From an uncultured Acidobacteriia bacterium (GTDB lineage: Bacteria; Acidobacteriota; Terriglobia; Bryobacterales; Bryobacteraceae), in assembly GCA_903923395.1 (NCBI GenBank), contig CAIXXM010000147.1, forward strand, positions 42,020 to 106,019: 64,000 nt of DNA. Reading direction: 5' to 3'. The notes beneath the pieces are model-generated. The model was not told the origin of the DNA and did no database searches. It saw nothing but the letters and a program-made list of their open reading frames with translations. The stretch's first letter is position 1, and the number at the start of each line of letters is the position of its first letter. Positions 10,147 to 19,422 of the stretch are shown here, piece by piece. Both the position numbers and the translations under genes were made by a program.

Positions 10147-11969
10147 TGGAACAGGCTTACGACATCGTAGTGATTGGCGGGGGGCATGCAGGATGTGAGG
10201 CGGCCTGCGCGGCGGCGCGAATGGGGGTTCGGGTCGCGTTGGTGACGATGAATGTCGATCTTATCGCCCAGATGTCATGTAATCCGGCGATCGGGGGTAT
10301 CGCGAAGGGTCATTTGGTTCGGGAAATCGACGCTTTGGGTGGGGTGATGGGTCAGGTCGCCGACGCTGCGGGGATTCAGTTCCGGTTGCTGAATACCAGC
10401 CGGGGTCCGGCGGTTTGGTCGCCCCGTGCGCAGTGTGATAAGAAGCAATACCGCTTCGAGATGAAGCGACTCTTGGAGCGGGAGCCGAACATTCTTATCA
10501 AGCAGGCCGAAGTTGGGGCGCTGGAGATTGTGGATGGCCGTGTTTGCGGGGTGAGGTTCGTCGATGGCCGGAAGGTCTCATGTCAGGCGGTGATCATTAC
10601 AACCGGCACTTTCCTAAATGGTTTGGCCCATATTGGTGAAGAAAAGATTGAGTGTGGGCGGAATGGTGAGCAGGCTTCCCGTATTCTGGCTGACCAGATC
10701 CGGGGTTTGCATCTGGCCGGGCTTCGGTTGAAGACTGGTACCCCGCCGCGCTTGGATGGCAGAACGATCGAGTGGATTCGTTTTGAGCCGCAATTCGGTG
10801 ATCCTGAGCCGGTGCCATTTTCTTTCTTGACGCGGAAGATTGATCGTCCCCAGATTCATTGTTATCTCGCCCGGACGACGGCTGAGACAAAGAGGATTAT
10901 TCAAGAGAGTGTTGCCAGGTCTCCTCTTTACAGTGGGCAAATTGAGGGGTTGGGTCCGCGGTATTGTCCTTCAATCGAGGATAAGTTTGTGAAGTTTCCT
11001 GACAAGGAAGCTCATCAACTGTTTCTCGAGCCGGAGGGTTTAGATACCAACGAGGTGTACGTCAACGGGATGTCCACGAGTATGCCTCTGGATGTTCAGC
11101 TTGCGGTGATCGCTTCCATCCCTGGTTTGGAGAATGCGGAGATGATCCGTCCGGGATACGCCATTGAATACGATGCCGTGGATCCAAGGGAACTGGATCA
11201 CAGGCTTGAGGTCAAGAAGCTACCCGGTTTGTTCCTTGCTGGGCAGATCAACGGGACGTCTGGTTATGAAGAAGCGGCGGGTCAGGGTCTGATGGCTGGC
11301 ATCAATGCCGCTTGTTCCGTGAAGGGTCTTCCTCCTTTGGTGATTCCGCGGGAGAAGGGTTACCTCGGCATCATGATTGATGATTTGATCACCAAGGGCG
11401 CGGATGAGCCGTACCGGATGTTTACTTCCCGGGCGGAGTACCGTTTGCAGTTGCGGATTGACAATGCGGATGAGCGGTTGACTCCGTATGGCGAACTCGT
11501 TGGCTTGGCGAGTGCTGAGCGCCTCGAATTGTTTCGCAAGAAGACTTGGCAGGTGGAACGTCTGGTAGCTGCGTTGGAAGCTGGGCCGAAGGCGAGTTGG
11601 TTGAGGCGTCCAGAGTCGAGATTGCGGGATCTGACGGATTGGACAAGTTCTTTGTTGGGTGAACCGGGTTTGCCCGAGGCACTCATGACTGCGGAAACCG
11701 TTGTGAAGTACTGGGGATACATCAAACAGCAGGAGCGGCAGGTGGAACGTCTTTCGGGTGTTGGGTCGCGTGTGATTCCTGCGAATATGCGGTTTGAGGG
11801 TCTTCCGGGTGTTTCGAATGAGGTTGCTGAGAAGTTGACGCGGGTGCGGCCAACGACATTGGCGCAGGCAGCGCGGATTCCCGGGGTGACTCCCGCAGCG
11901 ATAGCGTTGTTGGATGTTTACCTGACTGTTGGGGAACGGTCGGGTGTTTCACGTGAAACGGGCTTGTAG
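10146..11969 (+). CDS. mnmG: tRNA uridine-5-carboxymethylaminomethyl modification enzyme MnmG
   Basis: FAD-dependent subunit that works with MnmE to modify U34 of certain tRNAs. 607 aa with the dinucleotide-binding [17 protein letters not shown], the MnmG signature [22 protein letters not shown], and [16 protein letters not shown] longer frame begins at 10041 inside purD, but [13 protein letters not shown] at 10146 is the family start. Its final codons contain the first parS-like site (11945-11960). It usually precedes rsmG and parAB near origins; rsmG is missing here. Confidence 0.95.
   Translation: MEQAYDIVVIGGGHAGCEAACAAARMGVRVALVTMNVDLIAQMSCNPAIGGIAKGHLVREIDALGGVMGQVADAAGIQFRLLNTSRGPAVWSPRAQCDKKQYRFEMKRLLEREPNILIKQAEVGALEIVDGRVCGVRFVDGRKVSCQAVIITTGTFLNGLAHIGEEKIECGRNGEQASRILADQIRGLHLAGLRLKTGTPPRLDGRTIEWIRFEPQFGDPEPVPFSFLTRKIDRPQIHCYLARTTAETKRIIQESVARSPLYSGQIEGLGPRYCPSIEDKFVKFPDKEAHQLFLEPEGLDTNEVYVNGMSTSMPLDVQLAVIASIPGLENAEMIRPGYAIEYDAVDPRELDHRLEVKKLPGLFLAGQINGTSGYEEAAGQGLMAGINAACSVKGLPPLVIPREKGYLGIMIDDLITKGADEPYRMFTSRAEYRLQLRIDNADERLTPYGELVGLASAERLELFRKKTWQVERLVAALEAGPKASWLRRPESRLRDLTDWTSSLLGEPGLPEALMTAETVVKYWGYIKQQERQVERLSGVGSRVIPANMRFEGLPGVSNEVAEKLTRVRPTTLAQAARIPGVTPAAIALLDVYLTVGERSGVSRETGL
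11945..11960. promoter_or_regulatory. parS: parS site 1
   Basis: TGTTTCACGTGAAACG: one mismatch to the ParB-binding consensus TGTTTCACGTGAAACA. It lies within the last codons of mnmG. Confidence 0.9.
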
Positions 11970-11982
11970 GTTGTTGTTGAAT

Positions 11983-11998
11983 AGTTTCATGTGAAACA
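11983..11998. promoter_or_regulatory. parS: parS site 2 (degenerate)
   Basis: AGTTTCATGTGAAACA: two mismatches to consensus, including a C-to-T change in the centre that breaks the CACGTG palindrome core. Probably a weak site. Confidence 0.7.
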
Positions 11999-12025
11999 AT
12001 TTCGTAAGTTGGAGGGCTTGGTGGT

Positions 12026-12041
12026 TGTTTCACGTGAAACA
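12026..12041. promoter_or_regulatory. parS: parS site 3
   Basis: TGTTTCACGTGAAACA, a perfect match to the 16-bp ParB-binding consensus. Confidence 0.95.
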
Positions 12042-12232
12042 CTTCGGAGGGTGCGATAAGTGGACGTGGCCCTGAAGTGTGAAGTGGTGGGCGTAGCGGC
12101 GTGTGGCGCGCAACTGCAGAACGTTGTTGCAGTACCTCAACCGCACCGGGTCCAATCGCAGGGTGGTTGCACTCTAAGCCTTGTTTTTGATTGTACGTTG
12201 AGACCTACGACACTGATTTTGGTGAGTATGCT

Positions 12233-12248
12233 TGTTTCACGTGAAACA
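12233..12248. promoter_or_regulatory. parS: parS site 4
   Basis: TGTTTCACGTGAAACA, a second perfect match to the consensus. Confidence 0.95.
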
Positions 12249-12294
12249 CTAGACCGCCCGCAAGTTTTCGAGGCCCCACATCACCGGCCCTCAA

Positions 12295-12310
12295 AGTTTC
12301 ACGTGAAACA
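12295..12310. promoter_or_regulatory. parS: parS site 5
   Basis: AGTTTCACGTGAAACA, one mismatch at the outermost base. It lies 56 bp upstream of the parA start and could let ParB repress parAB. Confidence 0.9.
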
Positions 12311-12350
12311 CCCCGCCCAGCAATACCCCACACCACTGCCCCGCCCCCTG

Positions 12351-12366
12351 TGCTAGATTGACCGTT
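12351..12366 (+). promoter_or_regulatory. Extended -10 of parA, probable leaderless start
   Basis: TGCTAGATT (12351-12359) matches an extended -10 (TGn plus TAGATT). Only 6 nt separate it from the TTG start of parA, and no Shine-Dalgarno sequence is present, so the parA mRNA probably begins at or next to the start codon. Confidence 0.5.
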
Positions 12367-13142
12367 TGAGCCGCACAATCGCAATCACCAACCAAAAAGG
12401 CGGAGTGGGTAAAACAACCACCGCCATAAACCTCGCTGCAGCCTTGGCAGCGAACGATATCAGCGTTCTGCTTGTGGATTCCGACTCCCAGGGAAACTCC
12501 ACAAGCGGTTTGGGCATACAAAAAGACGCCGATCTCCGAACCATCTACAACATTCTGGTGGATGACATGGAAATCGCCGATTGCGTCCACACCACCGAAG
12601 TCGATGGCCTCGATATTCTTCCGGCGGACAAGAATCTTATTGGCGTCAACCTGGAACTCGTCGGCATCGAAAACCGCGAATCGATTCTCAAGAGGAAGCT
12701 CCTCGCGGTCGCGGACAAATACCAATACATCCTGATCGATTGCCCGCCGGCACTCGATTTGCTCACGTTGAACGCCCTCATGGCCGCCGATGCCATCCTG
12801 GTCCCCATTCAATGTGAGTTCTTTGCACTGGAAGGCGTATCAGAATTGATGGATACGGTTGACCGGGTGCGCGAATCCTTCGGCCATCCCTTGCAGATCG
12901 AAGGCATTCTCCTCACCATGTACGACGAGCGGACTACACTCACCCGCCAGGTTGCCGCCGACCTCCGTGAATTCTTCGGTCAAGACGTTTTCAAGACAGT
13001 CATCCCCAGAAATATCCGCCTCGCCGAAGCTCCCAGCCACGGCCAGCCCATCTTGATGTACGACCCGGGCTCGAAGGGCTCGGAAGCCTACATCCAGCTC
13101 GCAAAGGAGGTCCTGGCCAATGACCAAAAACGATCCGCGTAA
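12366..13142 (+). CDS. parA: Chromosome partitioning ATPase ParA (Soj)
   Basis: Walker-type ATPase that moves ParB-parS complexes during origin segregation. The 258-aa protein has the deviant Walker A KGGVGKTT, the A' motif LLVDSDSQGN and the Walker B LIDCPPAL. It has no N-terminal helix-turn-helix, as in chromosomal Soj proteins. The start is TTG at 12366. The 3' end overlaps parB by 23 bp. The parS cluster directly upstream marks this as the chromosomal partition locus. Confidence 0.95.
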   Translation: MSRTIAITNQKGGVGKTTTAINLAAALAANDISVLLVDSDSQGNSTSGLGIQKDADLRTIYNILVDDMEIADCVHTTEVDGLDILPADKNLIGVNLELVGIENRESILKRKLLAVADKYQYILIDCPPALDLLTLNALMAADAILVPIQCEFFALEGVSELMDTVDRVRESFGHPLQIEGILLTMYDERTTLTRQVAADLREFFGQDVFKTVIPRNIRLAEAPSHGQPILMYDPGSKGSEAYIQLAKEVLANDQKRSA

Positions 13143-14028
13143 GGCGTTGGGCAAGGGTCTGAATTCCCTGCTGCCGCCCAGAACTTCCCCCCAGCCCACA
13201 CCGGCTGCCGCTGCACCCGCCCTGGCACTTCGTGAAGGCTCTGTCACCTTTCTCCCCATCACGCAGCTCTTTCCGAATCCCAACCAACCGCGCAGGGAGT
13301 TTGATCCCACAGCTATGTTCGAGTTGACGCAATCGGTGGAGCGTGACGGCATCATTCAGCCGATCATCGCCCGCAAGACGGCGGCCGCGGAGTATCAAAT
13401 CATCGCCGGCGAGCGGAGATGGCGGGCGGCCAAAGCAGCAGGTCTCGAAGAAGTACCCGTTATCGTACGCACGGTAACAGACCAAAAGGTCATTGAACTC
13501 GCCATCATCGAGAACATTCAGCGGGAAGATCTCAACCCCATCGAACTCGCGCTGGCCTTCCAGAATATGGCCGAGCAGCTTTCCCTAACGCATGAACAGA
13601 TCGGTGAGAAGACGGGGAAAGATCGCGCCACGGTAGCCAATACGATCCGGTTGCTGCAACTGCCGAAGGACATCCAGGACCTTGTGGCGGCCAAGAAACT
13701 CTCACCCGGCCACGCGCGAGCGCTTCTGAAACTGCAGGATGAGAAGCTTCAACGGGAAGTCGCGGAGCAGAGCCTCCGTGAAGGTTGGTCGGTACGCCAG
13801 ATCGAAGAATTCACCCGCCCCTCGAAGCTTCCAGTTTCTGTAGAGACCCGCAAGCCGGAGCCTCCCGTGATCGATCCGAACGTCAAAGCGGCGATCTCGG
13901 AGTTGGAGCGAGCACTGGGGACACGGGTGCGCATCACGGAAAAGGGCAAGCACCGCGGGCAAATCGAAATCGAATACTACTCGGATGAGGATTTGGACCG
14001 CATCTACAACCAGATCGTAGCCGTCTAG
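13120..14028 (+). CDS. parB: Chromosome partitioning protein ParB
   Basis: CTP-dependent clamp that loads at parS and spreads. The 302-aa protein has the N-terminal GKGLNSLLP motif that contacts ParA, the CTPase boxes [11 protein letters not shown] and [25 protein letters not shown], a helix-turn-helix (from [19 protein letters not shown]) and a C-terminal dimerisation domain ([17 protein letters not shown]). A very good ribosome-binding site AAGGAGG sits before ATG 13120 inside parA. Convergent with the MerR gene, with the two stops overlapping by 4 bp. Confidence 0.95.
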   Translation: MTKNDPRKALGKGLNSLLPPRTSPQPTPAAAAPALALREGSVTFLPITQLFPNPNQPRREFDPTAMFELTQSVERDGIIQPIIARKTAAAEYQIIAGERRWRAAKAAGLEEVPVIVRTVTDQKVIELAIIENIQREDLNPIELALAFQNMAEQLSLTHEQIGEKTGKDRATVANTIRLLQLPKDIQDLVAAKKLSPGHARALLKLQDEKLQREVAEQSLREGWSVRQIEEFTRPSKLPVSVETRKPEPPVIDPNVKAAISELERALGTRVRITEKGKHRGQIEIEYYSDEDLDRIYNQIVAV

Positions 14029-14423
14029 GTGAGAAACTCCAGAATTCCGGCCAGTTCCTGCCGGATGTACTGCAGAGGGTTTTGCGCAGGGGGCGGTTCC
14101 GCGGTCCTGTGGGAGATTTTGCTCACCACATCCGCCTTATTCTTTTCCTGCAGGGCTTTCCGGGCACCCTCGATGGTGAATTTCTTCTCGTAGAGCAGAT
14201 ATTTGATCTCTGCGAGAAGTTCCACATCCTTGCGCCGGAACATGCGCTGGCCGCTCGAAGACTTTTTGGGGGATAGCGCGGGGAACTCAGACTCCCAGTA
14301 ACGCAATACGTGCGCTTCCAACTCCAACAACTGGCTCACTTCGCCAATCCGGAAGAAAAGCTTATTGGGAATTGAGAGGCGCGGGGCGGGACCTGCAACC
14401 GGACCTGAGTGATCATCCAACAC
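14025..14423 (-). CDS. MerR-family transcriptional regulator
   Basis: 132-aa protein with an N-terminal MerR winged helix-turn-helix ([60 protein letters not shown]) and a short C-terminal tail with no cysteines, so it is not a metal sensor of the classical type. Similar small MerR proteins are widespread in Acidobacteriota and Deltaproteobacteria near housekeeping genes. Its target is unknown; no inverted repeat next to it was evident. Confidence 0.85.
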   Translation of the reverse strand: MLDDHSGPVAGPAPRLSIPNKLFFRIGEVSQLLELEAHVLRYWESEFPALSPKKSSSGQRMFRRKDVELLAEIKYLLYEKKFTIEGARKALQEKNKADVVSKISHRTAEPPPAQNPLQYIRQELAGILEFLT

Positions 14424-14462
14424 GGGCGTTCGTCAACCGAATGGTAGCATTCGGAAATTCAT

Positions 14463-14500
14463 AAAACAAAGCGGGCCGCAGCTTTGCACTCCGGCCCGCG
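14463..14500 (-). terminator. Rho-independent terminator of the DinB gene
   Basis: On the minus strand, stem GCGGGCC / GGCCCGC (14499-14493 with 14477-14471), 15-nt loop, followed by TTTGTTTT. It lies just beyond the DinB stop. Confidence 0.8.
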
Positions 14501-14506
14501 GATCCA

Positions 14507-15004
14507 CTAGAACCGGTAAGCCGGCGGTTTCACACCTTTGAGGCGCAAATAAACCTCCACCTGGCCCCGGTGATGAGCGTCATGGGACAACGCCGACCAG
14601 AACAATTCACGGACCGCCAGTTCGTTGTTGCCGCGCTTGACCACCCGCTCCAGGCTTTCTTCTGCCGTTGCTGCCTTCACGCAGGAATCAAAAGCATCTG
14701 AGATGTACTGCGTGACCGCAGCCTTGTCAGTGGCCGCAGGTGCTGCCGGTGGCTTGGTGCCCGAAACAGCAGAGCAGTAAGAATACGTCGATTGACCGAT
14801 GTGCAGCATGATCTCACCGAACGTGCGATCCGGTGGTTGAACCTTATCTTCCGCCTGAAAATTGAAAAACTCGGCGGGCATCGCATTCGCCACATCGACT
14901 GAAAACGCCTTCGACGCATTCAGGTGTTTGATCAAATCCGCCTTCGGATCAGCCGCTGACAACGCGGCCGCTCCGGCAAGCAATACAAATAACGTTCTTT
15001 TCAT
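14507..15004 (-). CDS. Secreted DinB-family protein
   Basis: 165 aa with a cleavable signal peptide (MKRTLFVLLAGAAALSAAD). The mature part has the DinB/YfiT four-helix fold features: FGEIMLHIGQSTY in the first half and the metal-site segment SHDAHHRGQVEVYLR near the C-terminus. DinB proteins are metal-dependent thiol-linked transferases or hydrolases, but the exported form common in Acidobacteriota has no assigned role. Strong ribosome-binding site GGAGG 5 nt before the ATG. It is divergent from cpaF. Confidence 0.88.
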   Translation of the reverse strand: MKRTLFVLLAGAAALSAADPKADLIKHLNASKAFSVDVANAMPAEFFNFQAEDKVQPPDRTFGEIMLHIGQSTYSYCSAVSGTKPPAAPAATDKAAVTQYISDAFDSCVKAATAEESLERVVKRGNNELAVRELFWSALSHDAHHRGQVEVYLRLKGVKPPAYRF

Positions 15005-15022
15005 GGAACCTCCGGGTATAAT
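14995..15022 (+). promoter_or_regulatory. Predicted cpaF promoter
   Basis: Perfect -10 TATAAT (15017-15022) with a weak -35 TTCTTT (14995-15000) at 16 bp. The start would be near 15029, about 30 nt before the GTG of cpaF. Confidence 0.4.
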
Positions 15023-15057
15023 GGTGCGACAAAACAGTCACTAAGGGCAATCACTCC

Positions 15058-16398
15058 GTGGGATCAAATATTCGTCCGAATCCGGGTCGTGGCGCGGCTG
15101 GTCCGCAAACAGGCCGACCGACAGACCGCAACTTTGAGTTGAAGGCGCAAGTCCACAGAAAGCTTTTGACCGTCCTGAACCTGGAGCGGGTCTCATCCCT
15201 GCCCAAGGACAGGCTCCGTGCCGAGATTGGCCGGGTCGTCGAACGCCTGCTCGAAGACGAGCGCGTTCCCATGACGGCGCAGGAACAAAACCGCATCGTC
15301 GAAGAGGTTCTCGATGAAGTGCTCGGTCTCGGCCCGCTCGAACCGCTTCTCAAAGAACCCAGCATTTCGGATATTCTGGTCAACCGTCACGACAAGGTTT
15401 TCATCGAACGCGGCGGCAAACTCACTGAAGTGCCGGTGCGATTCCGGGATGACGCCCATCTCCTGCACATCATCGAAAAGATTGTTTCCCAGGTTGGCCG
15501 CCGCATCGACGAAGCGCAACCAATCGTCGACGCCCGTTTGCAGGACGGTTCCCGCGTCAACGCAATCATTCCACCGCTGGCGCTCGATGGTTGTTGCCTC
15601 AGCATCCGCCGCTTCGGCCGTCACGTCATCACACAGGAAGAAATGGTGCAGTACAAAACCATCATGCCTGCGATGTTGAAGTTCCTCGCCGCCTGCGTGC
15701 AGGCAAAATGTACTGTTCTCATCTCTGGCGGTACCGGTTCCGGTAAGACCACCACATTGAATGCACTCTCACGGTTCATCCCGGAAGATGAGCGGATCGT
15801 CACTATCGAAGATACTGCCGAACTGCAACTGCAACAGCGCCACGTCGTGAAGTTCGAAACCCGCCCGCCTAACCTCAACAAGGAAGGTGGCATCAATCAG
15901 CGTGTTCTGCTCCGCACTGCGCTCCGTATGCGCCCTGACCGCATCATCGTCGGTGAGTGCCGCGGCGCCGAAGCGTTGGACATGTTGCAGGCAATGAACA
16001 CCGGTGTGGAAGGCTCCATGAGTACAGTCCACGCCAATACTCCGCGCGACGCCTTCTCCCGTCTCGAAACCATGGTCATGATGGCCGACCTCGAAATTCC
16101 CACCCGCGTCATTCTGCAGCAGCTCGCATCCGCCATCAAGCTCGTCGTCCAGGTATCCCGTCTGCAAGACGGTTCACGTAAGATCATGAGCATTGCCGAA
16201 GTGATCGGCGCCCATGAAGATCACGTGGAAATTCAGGAACTCTTTGTTTTTGAACGGCTTGGCGTTACGGACACCGGCAAAGTACAGGGCCGGTTCAAGA
16301 GCACCGGCGTCCGCCCCAAGGTTATGGATCGCCTCCGCGTTAGTGGAATTTCACTGCCGGATTCGGTCTTCCAAGAAGTCGTCGAAGTGAATATGTAA
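15058..16398 (+). CDS. cpaF: CpaF/TadA-type secretion ATPase
   Basis: 446-aa ATPase of the type II/IV secretion superfamily, which powers Flp/Tad pilus assembly in its usual setting. N-terminal helical domain, then the core: Walker A SGGTGSGKTTTLNAL, Asp-box IEDTAELQLQ, Walker B RIIVGECRGAEALDMLQAMNTGVEGS, and the His-box STVHANTPRDAFSRLE. Start GTG at 15058. No other Tad or Flp genes (cpaB, C, E, tadB, C) are nearby, so it either serves a system encoded elsewhere or acts alone. Confidence 0.92.
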   Translation: MGSNIRPNPGRGAAGPQTGRPTDRNFELKAQVHRKLLTVLNLERVSSLPKDRLRAEIGRVVERLLEDERVPMTAQEQNRIVEEVLDEVLGLGPLEPLLKEPSISDILVNRHDKVFIERGGKLTEVPVRFRDDAHLLHIIEKIVSQVGRRIDEAQPIVDARLQDGSRVNAIIPPLALDGCCLSIRRFGRHVITQEEMVQYKTIMPAMLKFLAACVQAKCTVLISGGTGSGKTTTLNALSRFIPEDERIVTIEDTAELQLQQRHVVKFETRPPNLNKEGGINQRVLLRTALRMRPDRIIVGECRGAEALDMLQAMNTGVEGSMSTVHANTPRDAFSRLETMVMMADLEIPTRVILQQLASAIKLVVQVSRLQDGSRKIMSIAEVIGAHEDHVEIQELFVFERLGVTDTGKVQGRFKSTGVRPKVMDRLRVSGISLPDSVFQEVVEVNM

Positions 16399-16421
16399 AG
16401 TTCTTCAACTCGAGCCCCTCC

Positions 16422-17567
16422 ATGACCAGAAGAGACTTGGCCAAGATTGCCACGATTGCAGCAGCCAGCCCGATGGGTGCCCAGAATGCGAAGACCGTCA
16501 ACAGGGGCGCGTTGGACGGGTTTGAAAAGAAGGTCAGCATAAGCGACTTCGACTCCTTGGTGTTAACTTTGCGTGACTATCAATCGGCAAAGCTGGCACT
16601 GACCTTTAGGGCACAGTCGAAAAAAGACGCAGAAATTTGGCAGGCGAAGCTGCGGGCGAAAGTAACGGAACTGGTCGGAGGCTTCGATTACCCCCGTGTG
16701 CCTCTGTCGCCGCAAGTTCTGGAAACGCGTGATTTTCCAACCTACACCAGGTCGAAGATCGTTTTTTCTTCCCGTCCCGGCTCGATGGTCTTGATTTACC
16801 TGCTGACCCCGAAGTCCAAGGGACCACACCCCGTCACCATCTGCATCCCGGGACACGGCCGCGGAGCGGACGATGTGGTCGGTATCGCCGAAGACGGTTC
16901 AGACAGGACCCAGCGCGTCGGCTATGAGTATGACTTCGGCATACAGTGCGTGGAAAATGGCATGGCCGCCATTGCAATTGAGCCTCTGGGCTTCGGTTGC
17001 CGCCGGGATGAGAAAAGCCGCGCTCACGGTCCCACCACAAGTTCCTGCCAGCCTGCCGCAGGCGCTGCCCTGCTGTTGGGTCAAACCATGATCGGCTGGC
17101 GCGTCTGGGACATCATGAAGACCGTTGACTGGATTGCCACACAGCCAGCGCTGGATGCCAAGCGCATCGGTGTGATGGGAATCTCCGGCGGCGGAACCTG
17201 CTCTCTCTTCTCGGCTGCCCTGGATACACGCATCAAAGCCTCCATGGTTTCCTGCTACCTGAACACTTTCCGGGACAGCATCATGTCCATGTCGCACTGC
17301 ATCGACAACTATGTTCCCGGGATTCTCAACTGGGCCGAAATGTATGACGTCGCCGGACTCATCGCACCGCGCCCCCTGTTCGCCGAATCCGGCTTGAAGG
17401 ACACTATCTTCCCAATCCAGTCCGCCAACGCCAGCTTCGAGAAGGTGAAACACATCTACGGGGTCTTCGGGGCGCAGGACAAACTTGGCCGCGAGGTCTT
17501 CGACGGCCCGCATGAGTTCCACGGCGCTCTCGGTATCCCCTTCATGGCAAAGGCGCTCAGCGCTTAG
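16422..17567 (+). CDS. Secreted alpha/beta hydrolase (acetyl-xylan-esterase-like)
   Basis: 381 aa with a Tat-like leader (MTRRDLAKIATIAAASPMGAQ). The fold is that of the dienelactone hydrolase/acetyl xylan esterase group: strand VTICIPGHG, nucleophile elbow GISGGG (Ser in MGISGGGTCS), acid region APRPLFAESGLKDTIFP and a C-terminal His in DGPHEFHG, together giving a plausible Ser-Asp-His triad. The likely substrate is an acylated sugar, by family resemblance only. The 3' end overlaps the convergent DMT gene by 11 bp. Confidence 0.82.
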   Translation: MTRRDLAKIATIAAASPMGAQNAKTVNRGALDGFEKKVSISDFDSLVLTLRDYQSAKLALTFRAQSKKDAEIWQAKLRAKVTELVGGFDYPRVPLSPQVLETRDFPTYTRSKIVFSSRPGSMVLIYLLTPKSKGPHPVTICIPGHGRGADDVVGIAEDGSDRTQRVGYEYDFGIQCVENGMAAIAIEPLGFGCRRDEKSRAHGPTTSSCQPAAGAALLLGQTMIGWRVWDIMKTVDWIATQPALDAKRIGVMGISGGGTCSLFSAALDTRIKASMVSCYLNTFRDSIMSMSHCIDNYVPGILNWAEMYDVAGLIAPRPLFAESGLKDTIFPIQSANASFEKVKHIYGVFGAQDKLGREVFDGPHEFHGALGIPFMAKALSA

Positions 17568-18450
17568 CCCCCTGCCACTTCACGATGCCCACGCCGGTAA
17601 AGATCACCAGCATCGCGAGGAATTCCCTGTGTCCGAATGGTTCCCGGTAAACCAGCCAGCCGAGCCAAACAGCCACCACGCAGTTCACATACGGGTAGAT
17701 GGACACAATCGATACCGGCAGGTACTTCATAGCCACCACATAAGCGCTGTACGCCACCAGAGAACCGAAAACCACCAGATAGGCCAGCGCTGCCGTCGCC
17801 CGAACCGTCCAGACCACGGGCGCATGCGGCACCAGGAAGAACACGGGAGTATAGAGCACCGCAGCCGCCAGTTGCTGTATTGCAGCGATCACCAGCGGGT
17901 TAGCCTTCGCGGGCTGTTTCCGCTGATAGATGGAACCTGCGGTCCAGCCAATAATTCCTATTTGCAGCAGCACGAAGCCGGACCACATGGAAGAATCCAC
18001 GGAGGCTCCGCCCGGCAGCAACAAGAGGACGGTCCCGGCGAAACCCACGCACATGCCCGCGATCGTCGGCCCATGCAACCGTTCCCCGCCCCACAGGGAT
18101 TCCACTCCTACCAGCCAAAACGGCAAGGTTGTAATGAACAGGCTGGCGATTCCGCTCGGTACCGTCTGTTCCGCGAAGGCCAGCAACCCGGTCCCCAGCC
18201 CGAGCACCACCGCACCGGTTCCAGCAGCCGTGTACAACTCTCTGCCCCTGGGAATGTGTGCCCCGCGCCAAATGGCAATTGCAAGCAAAGTGGAACCGGA
18301 GAGCCAGTACCGTAAGGAAATCAAGAGGGCTGGCGGCAAACCCTCCAGCGCAACCCGTATTCCAAGGTACGTTGTTCCCCAGAAGAAACACACGGCCGCG
18401 AGTGCGCCATATGCCACCCAGGCGTCTTTCCGTGGCATCTTCGAAGGCAT
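17557..18450 (-). CDS. EamA/DMT-family permease
   Basis: 297 aa with about ten membrane helices in two EamA repeats; the repeats start near AYGALAAVCFFWGTTYLGIR and GIIGWTAGSIYQRKQ. DMT permeases export metabolites or amino acids, and the substrate cannot be told from sequence. It is divergent from the PfkB gene with only 39 bp between them, so the two promoters must overlap. Confidence 0.88.
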   Translation of the reverse strand: MPSKMPRKDAWVAYGALAAVCFFWGTTYLGIRVALEGLPPALLISLRYWLSGSTLLAIAIWRGAHIPRGRELYTAAGTGAVVLGLGTGLLAFAEQTVPSGIASLFITTLPFWLVGVESLWGGERLHGPTIAGMCVGFAGTVLLLLPGGASVDSSMWSGFVLLQIGIIGWTAGSIYQRKQPAKANPLVIAAIQQLAAAVLYTPVFFLVPHAPVVWTVRATAALAYLVVFGSLVAYSAYVVAMKYLPVSIVSIYPYVNCVVAVWLGWLVYREPFGHREFLAMLVIFTGVGIVKWQGAKR

Positions 18451-18489
18451 TTCTCAGGGTAACAACGGGTTCTGTGCCAACATAAAGAC

Positions 18490-19422
18490 TTGATCGTCAC
18501 ACTGACCATCAATCCTGCGGTGGACCGCACGATTTCTGTCGACCGGCTCGCTTTCGACGACCGGGCCTATATCCTTTCGAGCAACGATTCGCCCGGAGGG
18601 CGCGGCATCAACGCATCCCGCGTCATCCATTCCTTTGGCGGCGATACCCTGGCCATCGTTCCCGCCGGCGGAGAACGCGGGGAGCGCTTCGAGTCTTACC
18701 TGCATGACTCCGGCTTTCGCATCGTCACGGTTCCCATCCGGAATGACATGCGCCTCAACTTCACAATCATTGACCGCCACGGCCTTACCGTGAAACTCAA
18801 TGAACTCGGCCCGCGGCTGGAACGCGATGAGCTAGCCAGTGTGGAAGGCACAGTGGAAGCGCACCTGGAAAAGGCCTCCTGGCTGATGCTCTGCGGCAGT
18901 CTGCCTCCGGGCGTGCCCTGCGACTTCTATGCGCAATTGATCACACGCGCAAAGAAGAGGGGCGTCAAGACCCTTCTGGATACCGACGGCGAAGCGCTCT
19001 CGCAGGGTATTGAGGCCGGGCCCACCCTGGCCAGCCCAAACCAGCAGGAAGCCGAACGTCTGTTGAATACGGTTCTGCTCACCCGCTCCCACTCCCTGGC
19101 CGCGGTGGAACGCATCCAGGCGATGGGTGCGGAATCCGTGGTGCTTTCCCTGGGCAGCCGTGGCGCGGTCGGTATACAGGGCAGAAAAACGTGGGAATTC
19201 ATTCCTCCCCGCGTGGAGGCCATTTCTCCCATCGGCGCAGGCGATGCTTTGGCGGCCGCGATCGCCTGGTCTCTCGAATCCGGTGCCACTTTGGAGGACG
19301 CAGCCCGGATGGGCGTCGCGGCAGGCACCGCATCCGCCAAATTGCCAGGCATGGACTTTGCCTCGCTCGCGCAAACGCGCCAAGTCTACAGTGATATTGA
19401 GGTTCGCCGGGCAGAACTGTGA
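18490..19422 (+). CDS. PfkB-family sugar kinase (1-phosphofructokinase-like)
   Basis: 310-aa kinase with the hexose-phosphate kinase N-terminus TLTINPAVDRTISV, the PfkB signature 1 region SPGGRGINASRVIHSFGG and the C-terminal signature 2 with catalytic Asp (PIGAGDALAAAIAW; note GAGDAL in place of the usual GAGDS/A). NP-x-x-D-R-T and GGKG/GGRG N-termini place it with 1-phosphofructokinase and tagatose-6-phosphate kinase. Start TTG at 18490, no ribosome-binding site. It overlaps murJ by 4 bp; no fru PTS genes are present. Confidence 0.85.
   Translation: MIVTLTINPAVDRTISVDRLAFDDRAYILSSNDSPGGRGINASRVIHSFGGDTLAIVPAGGERGERFESYLHDSGFRIVTVPIRNDMRLNFTIIDRHGLTVKLNELGPRLERDELASVEGTVEAHLEKASWLMLCGSLPPGVPCDFYAQLITRAKKRGVKTLLDTDGEALSQGIEAGPTLASPNQQEAERLLNTVLLTRSHSLAAVERIQAMGAESVVLSLGSRGAVGIQGRKTWEFIPPRVEAISPIGAGDALAAAIAWSLESGATLEDAARMGVAAGTASAKLPGMDFASLAQTRQVYSDIEVRRAEL

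Larger units (their letters stand above)
11970..12365. other. mnmG-parA intergenic region with parS cluster
   Basis: No supported gene; a 98-codon frame at 12060-12356 covers two parS sites and resembles nothing. The region is a centromere-like cluster (sites 2-5 lie here, site 1 in mnmG). Its left half (to about 12110) is G-rich on the plus strand and its right half (12249-12352) is strongly C-rich. Confidence 0.8.

Noticed and set aside
12060..12356. 98-codon frame in the mnmG-parA gap
   Set aside because: Covers two parS sites, no ribosome-binding site, no recognisable sequence, crosses the skew flip.
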